From: Mediterranea massiliensis
GTDB taxonomy: Bacteria > Bacteroidota > Bacteroidia > Bacteroidales > Bacteroidaceae
DNA length: 64,000 nt
Direction of reading: 5' to 3'
Assembly: GCF_900128475.1 (NCBI RefSeq)
Contig: NZ_LT635835.1
Location: 246,899-310,898, forward strand
The position numbers were made by a program, and so were the translations under genes. This document shows positions 18,944 to 29,630 of this stretch, in pieces (within the stretch, counting starts at the first letter, position 1; each line of letters starts with the position of its first letter). Under the pieces are notes generated by a model, which was given only the letters and a program-made list of their open reading frames with translations, did no database searches and was not told the origin of the DNA.

Positions 18944-19789
18944 ATGAAAAAAATATGGATATTTACCCTCATTCTGATGACATCGGCAGCCGTATGGGCT
19001 CAAGATGACATTCAGCCGGCAGACAGTACCGCAATTACGGCCGAAGCGGACAGCACACTGGTAACGCAGCGGGAATTCTCGGCAGCCAAGCAAATCAGCA
19101 ATGCCACTAAGGCGGAAGGCGACAGCGCCTACATCCGCAACGACTTTGCAGCAGCCATCCAGATTTACGAAAGTCTGCTGCAACAGGGAGAATCCGCTGA
19201 GATATATTATAATCTGGGAAACAGCTACTATAAAGCTGACAATATTGCACGGGCCATTCTGAACTACGAACGAGCCCTGCTGTTAAGTCCGGGCAATGCG
19301 GACATACGTGCCAATCTGGAAATCGCCCGTTCCAAGGCGATAGACAAGGTGGAACCGGTTCCCGAAATATTCTTCGTAACCTGGATCAAGTCACTCATCA
19401 ATTGTCAAAGTTCGGACGCCTGGGCACGCACGGCCATTGTAGCTTTCCTGCTTTTGCTCGTTTCCCTTTCCGTCTTTTTCTTTACTCAACAGGTAAAATG
19501 GAAAAAAACAGGATTTGCCGGTACCATCGTATTTCTGATTGTTGTCATTGTGGCCAATATATTCGCTTCTACACAGAAAAGTTACCTCACCGAGCGGAAA
19601 GATGCCATCATCCTATCGCCGAGCGTCACTGTGCGCAGCACTCCCAGCGAAAGCGGTACCAGCCTTTTCATCCTGCACGAAGGCCGGAAGGTCGAAATTA
19701 AGGATAACAGCATGCGTGAGTGGAAAGAAATTCGTCTGGAAGACGGTAAGGTAGGGTGGGTGCCTACTTCCACCGTCGAAGTCATCTGA
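18944..19789 (+). CDS. batE: BatE, TPR and SH3-domain membrane protein
   Basis: 281 residues. Signal peptide MKKIWIFTLILMTSAAVWAQ, TPR repeats at about 55-125 (YYNLGNSYYKADNIARAILN), two membrane helices near 163-184 and 190-212, and a C-terminal bacterial SH3 domain (VRSTPSESGTSLFILHEG, ending GWVPTSTVEVI). Last gene of the Bat operon; a terminator follows. Confidence 0.93.
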   Translation: MKKIWIFTLILMTSAAVWAQDDIQPADSTAITAEADSTLVTQREFSAAKQISNATKAEGDSAYIRNDFAAAIQIYESLLQQGESAEIYYNLGNSYYKADNIARAILNYERALLLSPGNADIRANLEIARSKAIDKVEPVPEIFFVTWIKSLINCQSSDAWARTAIVAFLLLLVSLSVFFFTQQVKWKKTGFAGTIVFLIVVIVANIFASTQKSYLTERKDAIILSPSVTVRSTPSESGTSLFILHEGRKVEIKDNSMREWKEIRLEDGKVGWVPTSTVEVI

Positions 19790-19814
19790 CACATCCGGTT
19801 TACATTTTTATTTG

Positions 19815-19860
19815 AAAAGTCTGAACCTCCTCATAAGAAAAGGAAGTTCGGGCTTTTTTT
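19815..19860 (+). terminator. Terminator of the Bat operon
   Basis: GTCTGAACCTCCTC pairs with AAGGAAGTTCGGGC (with G-U pairs) and is followed by seven T. Confidence 0.75.
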
Positions 19861-19966
19861 ATTGGCAAAATGATAAAAAAACAGGGGAAAAAGTTTGTTT
19901 TATCTTTTTTTTTCCTTAAGTTTATACCGCGATAACAATAAAAACAGAGTATTAACCATTAAGTTT

Positions 19967-20248
19967 ATGTATATGAGAACAATAACATTTAATGAGTTGC
20001 GTAAAATCAAAGACTCTTTACCCACAGGAAGCATGCATAGAATCGCCGATGAATTAGGTCTGAGCGTTGACACGGTAAGAAACTTCTTCGGCGGTCACAA
20101 CTTCAAGGAAGGCAAAAGCGTAGGCATTCATCTGGAGCCGGGACCAGACGGCGGACTGGTCATGATCGATGACACGACTGTGCTCGACAGGGCTCTGCAA
20201 ATTTTGGATGAAATAGCCAATGAAAATAAACAACCCGTAGAAGCCTGA
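19967..20248 (+). CDS. Small helix-turn-helix DNA-binding protein
   Basis: 93 residues from MYMRTITFNELRKIKDSL (start could also be the ATG six bases later). Residues about 22-45 (GSMHRIADELGLSVDTVRNF) look like a helix-turn-helix, and the middle is Gly/Asp-rich (EPGPDGGLVMIDD). Proteins of this length and pattern are common beside stress genes in Bacteroides, but I know no function. Preceded by a very AT-rich leader. Confidence 0.8.
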   Translation: MYMRTITFNELRKIKDSLPTGSMHRIADELGLSVDTVRNFFGGHNFKEGKSVGIHLEPGPDGGLVMIDDTTVLDRALQILDEIANENKQPVEA

Positions 20249-20303
20249 AGTGTTTCTTGTCCGCTTTGAGAAAAGAGTTCTTCAAAGCAGCGGCAGCTTC
20301 CTT

Positions 20304-20376
20304 ATAGGCACGGACTACACGGATTTCGCGGATCATACAATCCGTGTTATCAGTGTAATTCGTGCCTATTTTTTAT
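20304..20376. repeat. Intergenic palindromic repeat (REP-like)
   Basis: ATAGGCACG at the left end pairs with CGTGCCTAT at the right, with further imperfect pairing of the interior (ACACGGAT with ATCCGTGT), followed by TTTTTT. This AT..GGCACG element occurs in many Bacteroides intergenic gaps (from memory). It could also serve as a terminator for the small HTH gene. Confidence 0.6.
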
Positions 20377-20410
20377 AAGACCGGAATATTAACAGATAAA
20401 CGATACCGAT

Positions 20411-21541
20411 ATGGAAGACAAATTAGTAACCCTCGCCATCCTGACGTATGCCAAAGCGCAAATATTGAAGAATGTGCTTGAAAACGAAGGTATTGAGACC
20501 TACATTCACAACATCAACCAGATTCAGCCGGTTGTCTCTTCGGGTGTTCGTGTGCGCATCAAGGAGAGTGACCTGCCGCGTGCTCTGGAGATTACGGAGA
20601 GTTCTGCCTGGTTGTCCGAAGAAGTGGCAGGTGGAAAAGCTCCACACGTCGCTACGACCAGCAACAAGATTCTGATACCCGTAGACTTCTCCAGCTATTC
20701 GCTGAAAGCCTGCGAATTCGGTTTCCGGTTTGCCGAACATGTAGGTGCCGAAGTCGTACTGCTACATGTCTATTTCACACCGATTTATGCCACATCACTG
20801 CCGTATGGCGACATCTTCAATTACCACCATGGTGACGAAGAACATGTCAAGGGAATCTTGCAGAGAGTCCATAAAGACCTGAATTCCTTGTCCGAGAAGA
20901 TTAAGGCGAAAGTGGAATCCGGCGAATTTCCCGACATCCAATATACCTGTACGCTACGCGAAGGCATACCAGAAGAAGAAATTATCCGCTATTCAAAGGA
21001 AATCAGACCGCGCATCATCATTATGGGAACCCGTGGCAAAGATCAGAAAGACATTGACTTGATAGGAAGCGTAACGGCCGAAGTAATAGAAAGAGCACGT
21101 ACGCCGGTATTGGCCATTCCTGACAGGGCCGTTATCAAACAGTTGTCCGAAGCCAAACGATTTGCCTTTATCACCAACTTTGACCAACGCGACCTCATTG
21201 CATTCGACCTGCTGATCAAAAGTCTGAAGGACTTCAAGTTCTCAATGTCCTTGATTCATTTGTCCGACACCAAGGATACATGGAACGAGATTAAACTTGG
21301 AGGTATCAAGGAATATTTTCATAAACAATATCCCGACCTCGAAATCCAATACGACGTTGTGCAGAACGATAATTTCCTGACCAATTTCGACCATTATATC
21401 AAGTCGCACCACATTGACGTCATCGCACTGGCTTCTTATAAAAGAAACATCTTTTCGCGGTTGTTCAATCCAGGAATAGCACGAAAGATGATTTTCCATT
21501 CCGATACACCGTTGCTGGTTATCTACGGACGACCGAGCTGA
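20411..21541 (+). CDS. DUF2007 plus tandem universal stress protein domains
   Basis: 376 residues in three parts. 1-72 is a DUF2007-like domain (AQILKNVLENEGIETYI), 80-235 a universal stress (UspA) domain with the ATP-loop pattern GTRGKDQKDIDLIGSVTAEV, and 240-376 a second UspA-like domain in which the Gly loop is replaced (SYKRNIFSRLFNPG). UspA domains bind ATP or AMP and help survival under stress. Tandem Usp proteins are common; the added DUF2007 is less so. It stands alone and is followed by a bidirectional terminator. Confidence 0.88.
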   Translation: MEDKLVTLAILTYAKAQILKNVLENEGIETYIHNINQIQPVVSSGVRVRIKESDLPRALEITESSAWLSEEVAGGKAPHVATTSNKILIPVDFSSYSLKACEFGFRFAEHVGAEVVLLHVYFTPIYATSLPYGDIFNYHHGDEEHVKGILQRVHKDLNSLSEKIKAKVESGEFPDIQYTCTLREGIPEEEIIRYSKEIRPRIIIMGTRGKDQKDIDLIGSVTAEVIERARTPVLAIPDRAVIKQLSEAKRFAFITNFDQRDLIAFDLLIKSLKDFKFSMSLIHLSDTKDTWNEIKLGGIKEYFHKQYPDLEIQYDVVQNDNFLTNFDHYIKSHHIDVIALASYKRNIFSRLFNPGIARKMIFHSDTPLLVIYGRPS

Positions 21542-21679
21542 TAGAAACAAAACACGTATAAAAAGGAAATAATCACGATTATGTTTAATATATAATAGCA
21601 GAATACTCAAAACAAGAAACTTGGCTCGCCCTATCCATACTTTTGAAGCAGTACATAAAAGCAGTGCCCAAAAAAGAAA

Positions 21680-21720
21680 AAGTCCCCGACCCATGTAAAA
21701 TCTGGGCCGGGGACTTTTTT
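21680..21720. terminator. Bidirectional terminator
   Basis: AAAGTCCCCGACCC pairs with GGGCCGGGGACTTT with A and T runs on both sides. It ends the usp gene (+) and the gyrA-TPR operon (-). Confidence 0.9.
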
Positions 21721-21747
21721 ATCCTTATGCTTCAAGCAAAAGTTTCC

Positions 21748-23025
21748 TTATTGCATCAGGCTTTCGATTTCCTCGAATTCAGGACCCATCTGCAGGTTGT
21801 AGTAAACTCTGTAAAGACCGTTCAGCCACAATTCCTTCTTTTCGGGTTGCAGTTGTCTTGCCTTCTCGTAGTTCGGTTTTGCCTTTTCATAGAAAGCTTT
21901 CAGTGTTTCCTGATCTTGTTTGTATTTGGGATCATTCACATCGGTTGTAGCCTTCTCAGAGAAATCCTGAGCCTGCAGGCAGTAAACCAGACCTAAGTTA
22001 GAATAAGCTTCAGCATAATTCGGATCGATTTCTACTGTCTTGTTGTAGAATTCGATAGCCTTATCCAGGGCAGCAGCAGCTTCGGCATCCTTCTTCTGGT
22101 CCTTCAGCATGCTGTACTGGTTGTGGTACAGATAGCCTTTTACATACAGATAGAACGTGTTGTTCGGATCCTTGGCGAGCATGTCATCGGCAAACTTCAT
22201 GGCTTCGTCATACTTGTTGTTGTTGCTGTAATAGTCAATCAAGTTTCCGAAGAAGAACTGGTGGTCAGGATACTTCTGTACACCTTCCTGCAGAGAAGCT
22301 ACCCACTTGGCTGTATCGCCCTGTGCCTTCAAGGCAGAAGAAATGAATTCCATGGCATACTTGCCCACTTCCTTGTCGTCTTTGGCATACGGAGCATACT
22401 TCAATACGGCAGGATAATCTTCCAGACGAGTGGCTACCATAGCTGCGTAGTAAGCGATCTGCGGCATCAACGTATCAGCCTTAACCACTTCATTATCAGC
22501 AAACATGGGGCTTCCTGCGATGTCAACGTATGTACCGAAGAACTGCAGGGCCTTGTTTCCATAGTCCTTGTTCTCGCCGTCCAGATACATGTTGTAGTAC
22601 TGGATACCACCGTTGATCAAGTTGCCGCGTTCGCCCAAAATGGCGCTCGAATTGGCCTTTCTGTACTTGTTCTTGATCTTACCCTTTTCGTTGGGAATCT
22701 GGGCCAGTTCATCGCACTTGAAGTAGTACTGGCACATGTTCAATGCGCTGTTGTACACCTGAAGTGTGTCGTAAGGCTTTCTCAGGTAAGCGTTCTCCAT
22801 TTCCTTCTCGCTTCTTCTCTTCTGGATGAAGCCGGCTACGTTCCAGGTTTCTGCCTGATCCTTTGTTTCAGGATTTGTCAAAGCCTGGTTGATCAGTTCT
22901 TCAGCCTTTGCAAAGTCCGGTTGTACTGCACTGGCAATTTTCTTAGCTTCCTTGACTGTCTTTTCTTGTGCAAAAGCAAAGCTTGCCACAAGCAGCAAGG
23001 CTGCTGACAATAATACTTTTTTCAT
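21748..23025 (-). CDS. Periplasmic TPR-repeat protein downstream of gyrA
   Basis: 425 residues from MKKVLLSAALLLVASFAFA, a clean signal peptide; an in-frame ATG 48 bases upstream would bury it. TPR repeats are clear in the C-terminal half (KAIEFYNKTVEIDPNYAEAY, NLGLVYCLQAQDFS, YEKAKPNYEKARQLQPEKK). Predicted periplasmic or outer-membrane-associated scaffold. It lies 40 bases behind gyrA on the same strand, so it is probably co-transcribed. No enzymatic function is visible. Confidence 0.88.
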   Translation of the reverse strand: MKKVLLSAALLLVASFAFAQEKTVKEAKKIASAVQPDFAKAEELINQALTNPETKDQAETWNVAGFIQKRRSEKEMENAYLRKPYDTLQVYNSALNMCQYYFKCDELAQIPNEKGKIKNKYRKANSSAILGERGNLINGGIQYYNMYLDGENKDYGNKALQFFGTYVDIAGSPMFADNEVVKADTLMPQIAYYAAMVATRLEDYPAVLKYAPYAKDDKEVGKYAMEFISSALKAQGDTAKWVASLQEGVQKYPDHQFFFGNLIDYYSNNNKYDEAMKFADDMLAKDPNNTFYLYVKGYLYHNQYSMLKDQKKDAEAAAALDKAIEFYNKTVEIDPNYAEAYSNLGLVYCLQAQDFSEKATTDVNDPKYKQDQETLKAFYEKAKPNYEKARQLQPEKKELWLNGLYRVYYNLQMGPEFEEIESLMQ

Positions 23026-23065
23026 GATTGTAGAAAAGTTTAAATTAGAAATATGTTGTCTATTC

Positions 23066-25615
23066 TTATTCATTTATATCTTGATTTTCAGAGTTTTCAA
23101 CATGATCATCGTTGCTTTCGGGCAAGTTGTTCTCTCCTGCTCCCGTCTCTTCCTCAATGTCCTCTTCAGGCTCGGAAGTCACCTTACAGACGGAACCGAT
23201 CTCGTCGTTGCGCTTCTCCAGGTTGATGAGACGCACACCCTGCGTGGCACGGCCCATGATGCGCACGTCGGCCACCTTCAGACGGATGGTGATGCCAGAC
23301 TTGTTGATGATCATCAGGTCGTTTTCGTCGGTCACGGACTTGATGGCCACGAGCTTGCCGGTCTTCTCGGTGATGTTCATGGTCTTCACACCCTTGCCGC
23401 CACGGTTGGTCTTGCGGTAGTCTTCGATGTCCGAACGCTTGCCGTAACCCTGTTCCGATACCACCATAATGGTTTCTGTTTCAGGGTCCTTGATGCAAAC
23501 CATACCTACCACTTCGTCCTGTCCGTCTTCGTCGAGCGTCATGCCACGCACACCCGTTGCGGTACGGCCCATGACACGTACGGCGCTTTCGTGGAAGCGG
23601 ATGGCACGTCCGTTGCGGTTGGCAATGATGATTTCGTTGTCACCGTTGGTCATGCGCACCTCGATAACGCGGTCGTCTTCACGGATGGTGATGGCGTTCA
23701 CACCGTTCTGGCGCGGACGGGAATACTGCTCGAGCAGGGTCTTCTTGATGATACCGTTCTTGGTGCAGAACAGCACGTAATGGCTGTTGATGAACTCCTG
23801 GTCGTTCAGGTTCTTCACGCGCAGGTAGGCATTGACGGCATCGTCGGAGTCGATGTTCAGCAGGTTCTGGATGGCGCGTCCCTTCGAGTTCTTCGAGCCT
23901 TCGGGTATTTCGTACACCTTCAGCCAGTAGCACTTGCCCTTCTGGGTGAAGAACATCATGGTGTTGTGCATCGTGGCCGGATAGATATGCTCCACGAAGT
24001 CCTCGTCGCGCGTGTCGGAGCCCTTCGAACCTACCCCACCGCGGTTCTGCGCATGGAACTCGCTCAGCGGCGTACGCTTGATGTAGCCCAAGTGCGAGAT
24101 GGTGATGATCATCTCGTCGTCGGCATAGAAGTCCTCGGGATTGAATTCCTCGGAAGCATATACGATTTCGGAGCGGCGGGCGTCGCCATATTTCTCTTTC
24201 ACCTCGATGAGTTCGTCCTTGATGACCTTGCGGCAAAGCTCGTCGTTCACCAGGATTTCCTCCAAATAGGCTATCTGTTTCTTGATTTCCTCGTACTCGG
24301 CGTGCAGCTGGTCCTGCATCAGGCCGGTGAGCTGGCGCAGACGCATCTCGACGATGGCACGGCTCTGGATTTCAGTCAGTTGGAAGCGATCCATCAGCCC
24401 CGTGATGGCATCAGCGGGCGTCTTGGCGGCACGGATGATGCGGATCACTTCGTCGATGTTGTCCGAAGCGATAATCAAGCCTTCCAGGATGTGGGCACGT
24501 TCCTTGGCCTTGCGCAGGTCGAACTGCGTGCGACGGATTACCACGTCGTGACGGTGCTCCACGAAGTACTTGATGAGTTCCTTCAGGTTCAGCAGACGCG
24601 GACGTCCGTGTACCAGTGCCACGTTGTTCACACCGAACGACGTCTGCAGCTGCGTCATCTTGTAGAGCTTGTTCAGCACCACGCTGGCGTTGGCATCGCG
24701 CTTCACGTCGATGACGATGCGCATACCTTCGCGGTCGGACTCGTCGTTGGCGTTCGAGATGCCTTCGATTTTCTTCTCGTTGGCCAGGTCGGCGATGCTC
24801 TTGATGAGTTCGGCCTTGTTCACGCCGTAGGGTATTTCGGTAATGACAATCTTGTCGTGCGTCTGTCCGGCCTCAATCTCGGCCTTGGCACGCATCACCA
24901 CGCGACCGCGTCCTGTCAGATAGGCTTCGCGCACGCCGCTCATGCCGTAGATGTAACCTCCTGTGGGGAAGTCGGGAGCCTTGACGTAGTTCATCAGCTC
25001 CTCTATTTCGATGTCGTTGTTGTCGATGTAGGCCACGCAGGCGTCGATTACCTCCGAGAGGTTATGCGTGGGCATGTTGGTGGCCATGCCGACGGCGATA
25101 CCCGAGGCACCGTTCACCAGCAGGTTCGGGATGCGTGTAGGCATCACGGTAGGCTCCTGGAGGGAGTCGTCGAAGTTGTTCTGCATGTCGACGGTCTCCT
25201 TGTCGAGGTCCTGCATCATGTCTTCGCCAATCTTCTGCAGGCGGCACTCCGTGTAACGCATGGCCGCTGCGTTGTCGCCGTCCACCGAGCCGTAGTTGCC
25301 CTGGCCGTCCACCAGCATGTAGCGCATGGCCCACGGTTGTGCCATACGTACCAGTGCGCCGTAGACGGACAAGTCGCCGTGCGGGTGATACTTACCCAGC
25401 ACCTCACCTACCACTCTGGCCGATTTCTTATAAGGTTTGTCCGACGTATTTCCCAGCCCCATCATACCGTAGAGAATTCTGCGGTGAACGGGCTTAAAAC
25501 CATCTCTAACATCCGGAAGGGCACGCGAAACAATGACCGACATGGAGTAGTCAATGTACGATGACTTCATTTCCTCCTCGATGTTAATCTTTATAATTCT
25601 GTCTTGTTCAAGCAT
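23066..25615 (-). CDS. gyrA: DNA gyrase subunit A with Leu82 in the QRDR
   Basis: 849 residues. Topoisomerase IIA breakage-reunion domain with the active-site Tyr121 ([11 protein letters not shown]), and a beta-pinwheel C-terminal domain with a GyrA-box-like QNRGGVG at 523-529 and a further NRGGKG near 735, favouring GyrA over ParC. In the quinolone-determining region the protein reads [10 protein letters not shown]: residue 82 is Leu (codon TTG at 25372-25370), where quinolone-susceptible Bacteroides have Ser. Introduces negative supercoils with GyrB (not in the window). The downstream TPR gene is 40 bases away. Confidence 0.97.
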   Translation of the reverse strand: MLEQDRIIKINIEEEMKSSYIDYSMSVIVSRALPDVRDGFKPVHRRILYGMMGLGNTSDKPYKKSARVVGEVLGKYHPHGDLSVYGALVRMAQPWAMRYMLVDGQGNYGSVDGDNAAAMRYTECRLQKIGEDMMQDLDKETVDMQNNFDDSLQEPTVMPTRIPNLLVNGASGIAVGMATNMPTHNLSEVIDACVAYIDNNDIEIEELMNYVKAPDFPTGGYIYGMSGVREAYLTGRGRVVMRAKAEIEAGQTHDKIVITEIPYGVNKAELIKSIADLANEKKIEGISNANDESDREGMRIVIDVKRDANASVVLNKLYKMTQLQTSFGVNNVALVHGRPRLLNLKELIKYFVEHRHDVVIRRTQFDLRKAKERAHILEGLIIASDNIDEVIRIIRAAKTPADAITGLMDRFQLTEIQSRAIVEMRLRQLTGLMQDQLHAEYEEIKKQIAYLEEILVNDELCRKVIKDELIEVKEKYGDARRSEIVYASEEFNPEDFYADDEMIITISHLGYIKRTPLSEFHAQNRGGVGSKGSDTRDEDFVEHIYPATMHNTMMFFTQKGKCYWLKVYEIPEGSKNSKGRAIQNLLNIDSDDAVNAYLRVKNLNDQEFINSHYVLFCTKNGIIKKTLLEQYSRPRQNGVNAITIREDDRVIEVRMTNGDNEIIIANRNGRAIRFHESAVRVMGRTATGVRGMTLDEDGQDEVVGMVCIKDPETETIMVVSEQGYGKRSDIEDYRKTNRGGKGVKTMNITEKTGKLVAIKSVTDENDLMIINKSGITIRLKVADVRIMGRATQGVRLINLEKRNDEIGSVCKVTSEPEEDIEEETGAGENNLPESNDDHVENSENQDINE

Positions 25616-25802
25616 TTAAAAAGATAATTAATTATACATTGCACGGTTCGTGAAAAACCACGCTAAAGTACTGCTTTTTTACGACATACGAAAACATTTC
25701 GGGGAGAAAGTTTCAGAAGGGAAGTGGACGGAATGACGACGTGCGTGGCTCGGGGGAAAGTGTACGGGAGGCCTGGCATATTATATAAGGTGTATCTCAA
25801 TT

Positions 25803-26063
25803 TCAGACGCTCTGCGTCTTGCCGTCGAGGACGAACACCCGTTCCTTGCCGATATACACGTCCTTTATCTTTCCTATCAGGCATTCGTCGGTTGTTTCCA
25901 GCGGGATATACTCCAAGCTGTCCACGAATTGGGAATAGCGGATTTCCACTACGGCCTCGCCCAGCAGGTCCGGCGCAAAGGCGTTGTCGGGCTTCCGCTC
26001 CGCCACACAGGAGAAGAGGCACAGGAGGGCGGTCAGTAGAATATAGTTGAAAGAATTACCCAT
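25803..26063 (-). pseudogene. Truncated 6-bladed beta-propeller lipoprotein
   Basis: About 86 residues from MGNSFNYILLTALLCLFSCV, a lipoprotein signal peptide with lipobox LFSC, followed by IEIRYSQF-like propeller entry (SLEYIPLETTDECLIGKI) and KERVFVLDGKTQSV, then stop. The sequence fits the start of the Bacteroides 6-bladed beta-propeller family, which normally runs to about 380 residues with repeated blades. Nothing resembling further blades was seen downstream in other frames, so the rest was probably deleted rather than frameshifted. Confidence 0.65.
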
Positions 26064-26190
26064 AAAACCATATTTGTCAGTGTTCAAAGATAGTGAAAGG
26101 CGAGAGCAAAGGCAAATGAAAAACAAAGTTTTTCGATTTGACTCTGCCGAGCCGCATCCTGTCTTATATAAAAAAGCAAATTTGACAATC

Positions 26191-26202
26191 TGACATTTTG
26201 TC
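26191..26202. promoter_or_regulatory. 12-mer shared with the htpG upstream region
   Basis: TGACATTTTGTC here is the reverse complement of GACAAAATGTCA at 29538-29549 before htpG. Both lie upstream of chaperone genes, but this one is 780 bases from clpC, so the meaning is open. Confidence 0.3.
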
Positions 26203-26412
26203 TTTCCAACCCGCCGAGAATCGTTTCTTTCTGACCGAGGTAAGGCTCGGCGGCAAATTTTGAAACGTGAAGGGGCTTATCGTCTTATACACAGAAGGAT
26301 ATCGAAATCTTTACATTTCAACGAGGGAAACGGAGGGGCGGAAAGCTGTTTCCCGAAGGCCCGAAACGGCCTTTTCGGCGCATTACACCCCTTTTCATCG
26401 AGCTAAAGTGGC

Positions 26413-26580
26413 ACTTTGGCGGGCCAAAGTAGATGTTTTCCCAGCCTGAAGTGCATGTTTTCCCAGCTCGGAGTGTATGTTTGGGCTGGGGAAAAGCAAC
26501 GTTTTCCCTCGGAAAAGGCATTGTTTTCCCTCGAAAAAGATACGCTGCGGCTGGAAAAGGGTCATTTTCAGCTCCCAATT
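26413..26580. repeat. Low-complexity imperfect tandem repeat, about 22-bp units
   Basis: Starts with the palindrome ACTTTGGC-GG-GCCAAAGT (26413-26430). Then GTTTTCCC or GAAAAGG cores recur roughly every 22 bases (GATGTTTTCCCAGC, GCATGTTTTCCCAGC, GGGCTGGGGAAAAG, ACGTTTTCCCTCGG, TTGTTTTCCCTCG). The 918-base gap from 26064 to 26981 holds this, the 12-mer and the two repeat copies; no gene is visible in it. Confidence 0.6.
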
Positions 26581-26780
26581 CCTTCTATTTCCGCCTTTCC
26601 GAAAAACACGGGTGTCAAGAAGCTCGTTTTGGCAGCACAAGAAAACTATTTTTCTGGATTTTGTGTCAGATTGCATTCCCAAAGGAGCGTTGCGGGCAGG
26701 TGAAGGAAATTTTTGGCATAAAATTTGTTGAATATCCATAAAATGGCAATGGATAACATGAAAAATGTGTATCTTTACAT

Positions 26781-26860
26781 AAGATAGGCTGCATCGCGGG
26801 AGTGAAAGCTTGAAAACTTTGTTTTCCACTTTTGTACTTCTCTCGGTTTGCACTACTTTG
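26781..26860 (+). repeat. Promoter-bearing interspersed repeat, copy A (decayed -7)
   Basis: Begins AAGATAGGCTGC, has a central hairpin GAAAACTTTGTTTTC, and ends CGGTTTGCACTACTTTG. The -33 TTTG is intact but the -7 box has lost one T (CTACTTTG). Directly abuts copy B. Confidence 0.85.
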
Positions 26861-26863
26861 AAT

Positions 26864-26944
26864 AAGATAGGCTGCACCTCGGAAGTAAAAAGTTGAAAAC
26901 TTTGTTTTCCACTTTTGTACTTCTCTCGGTTTGCATTATCTTTG
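26864..26944 (+). repeat. Promoter-bearing interspersed repeat, copy B, upstream of clpC
   Basis: Same unit as copy A from AAGATAGGCTGC to CATTATCTTTG. It contains a complete promoter (next entry) that points into clpC. Confidence 0.88.
26914..26944 (+). promoter_or_regulatory. clpC promoter inside repeat copy B
   Basis: TTTG at 26914-26917, 19 bases, TATCTTTG at 26937-26944, a full Bacteroides consensus; the clpC ATG is 37 bases beyond. Confidence 0.8.
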
Positions 26945-26981
26945 CCACGGATTATAACCCAAATTTAGAAGGAGTAAATCA

Positions 26982-29516
<2,535 letters not shown>

Positions 29517-29537
29517 CCGTAAAACGGCCATCATACC

Positions 29538-29549
29538 GACAAAATGTCA
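29538..29549. promoter_or_regulatory. GACAAAATGTCA site before htpG
   Basis: The 12-mer is inverted-repeat-like (GACA-AAA-TGTC) and is repeated in reverse at 26191-26202. It overlaps the stem of the clpC terminator. Confidence 0.3.
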
Positions 29550-29577
29550 GTCCCCGGCGGACTGGCATTTTTTTTGT
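29545..29577 (+). terminator. Terminator of clpC
   Basis: TGTCAGTCC pairs with GGACTGGCA around CCGGC, followed by eight or more T. Confidence 0.85.
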
Positions 29578-29630
29578 ACCCCTACCGTCAGAGAAAAAAT
29601 AAGTGAAACCTATAATATACAGATTGAATT

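Noticed and set aside
22889..25564. 891-codon frame antisense to gyrA
   Set aside because: His/Val/Leu-rich artefact of GC-rich codons on the complementary strand of gyrA.
26395..26877. 160-codon frame in the repeat-rich gap
   Set aside because: Runs through tandem repeats and one promoter-bearing repeat; composition is repeat-derived.
26781..26944. Possible CRISPR array from two direct 80-bp units
   Set aside because: Only two units with three bases between, not spacer-separated; they are copies of the promoter-bearing repeat.
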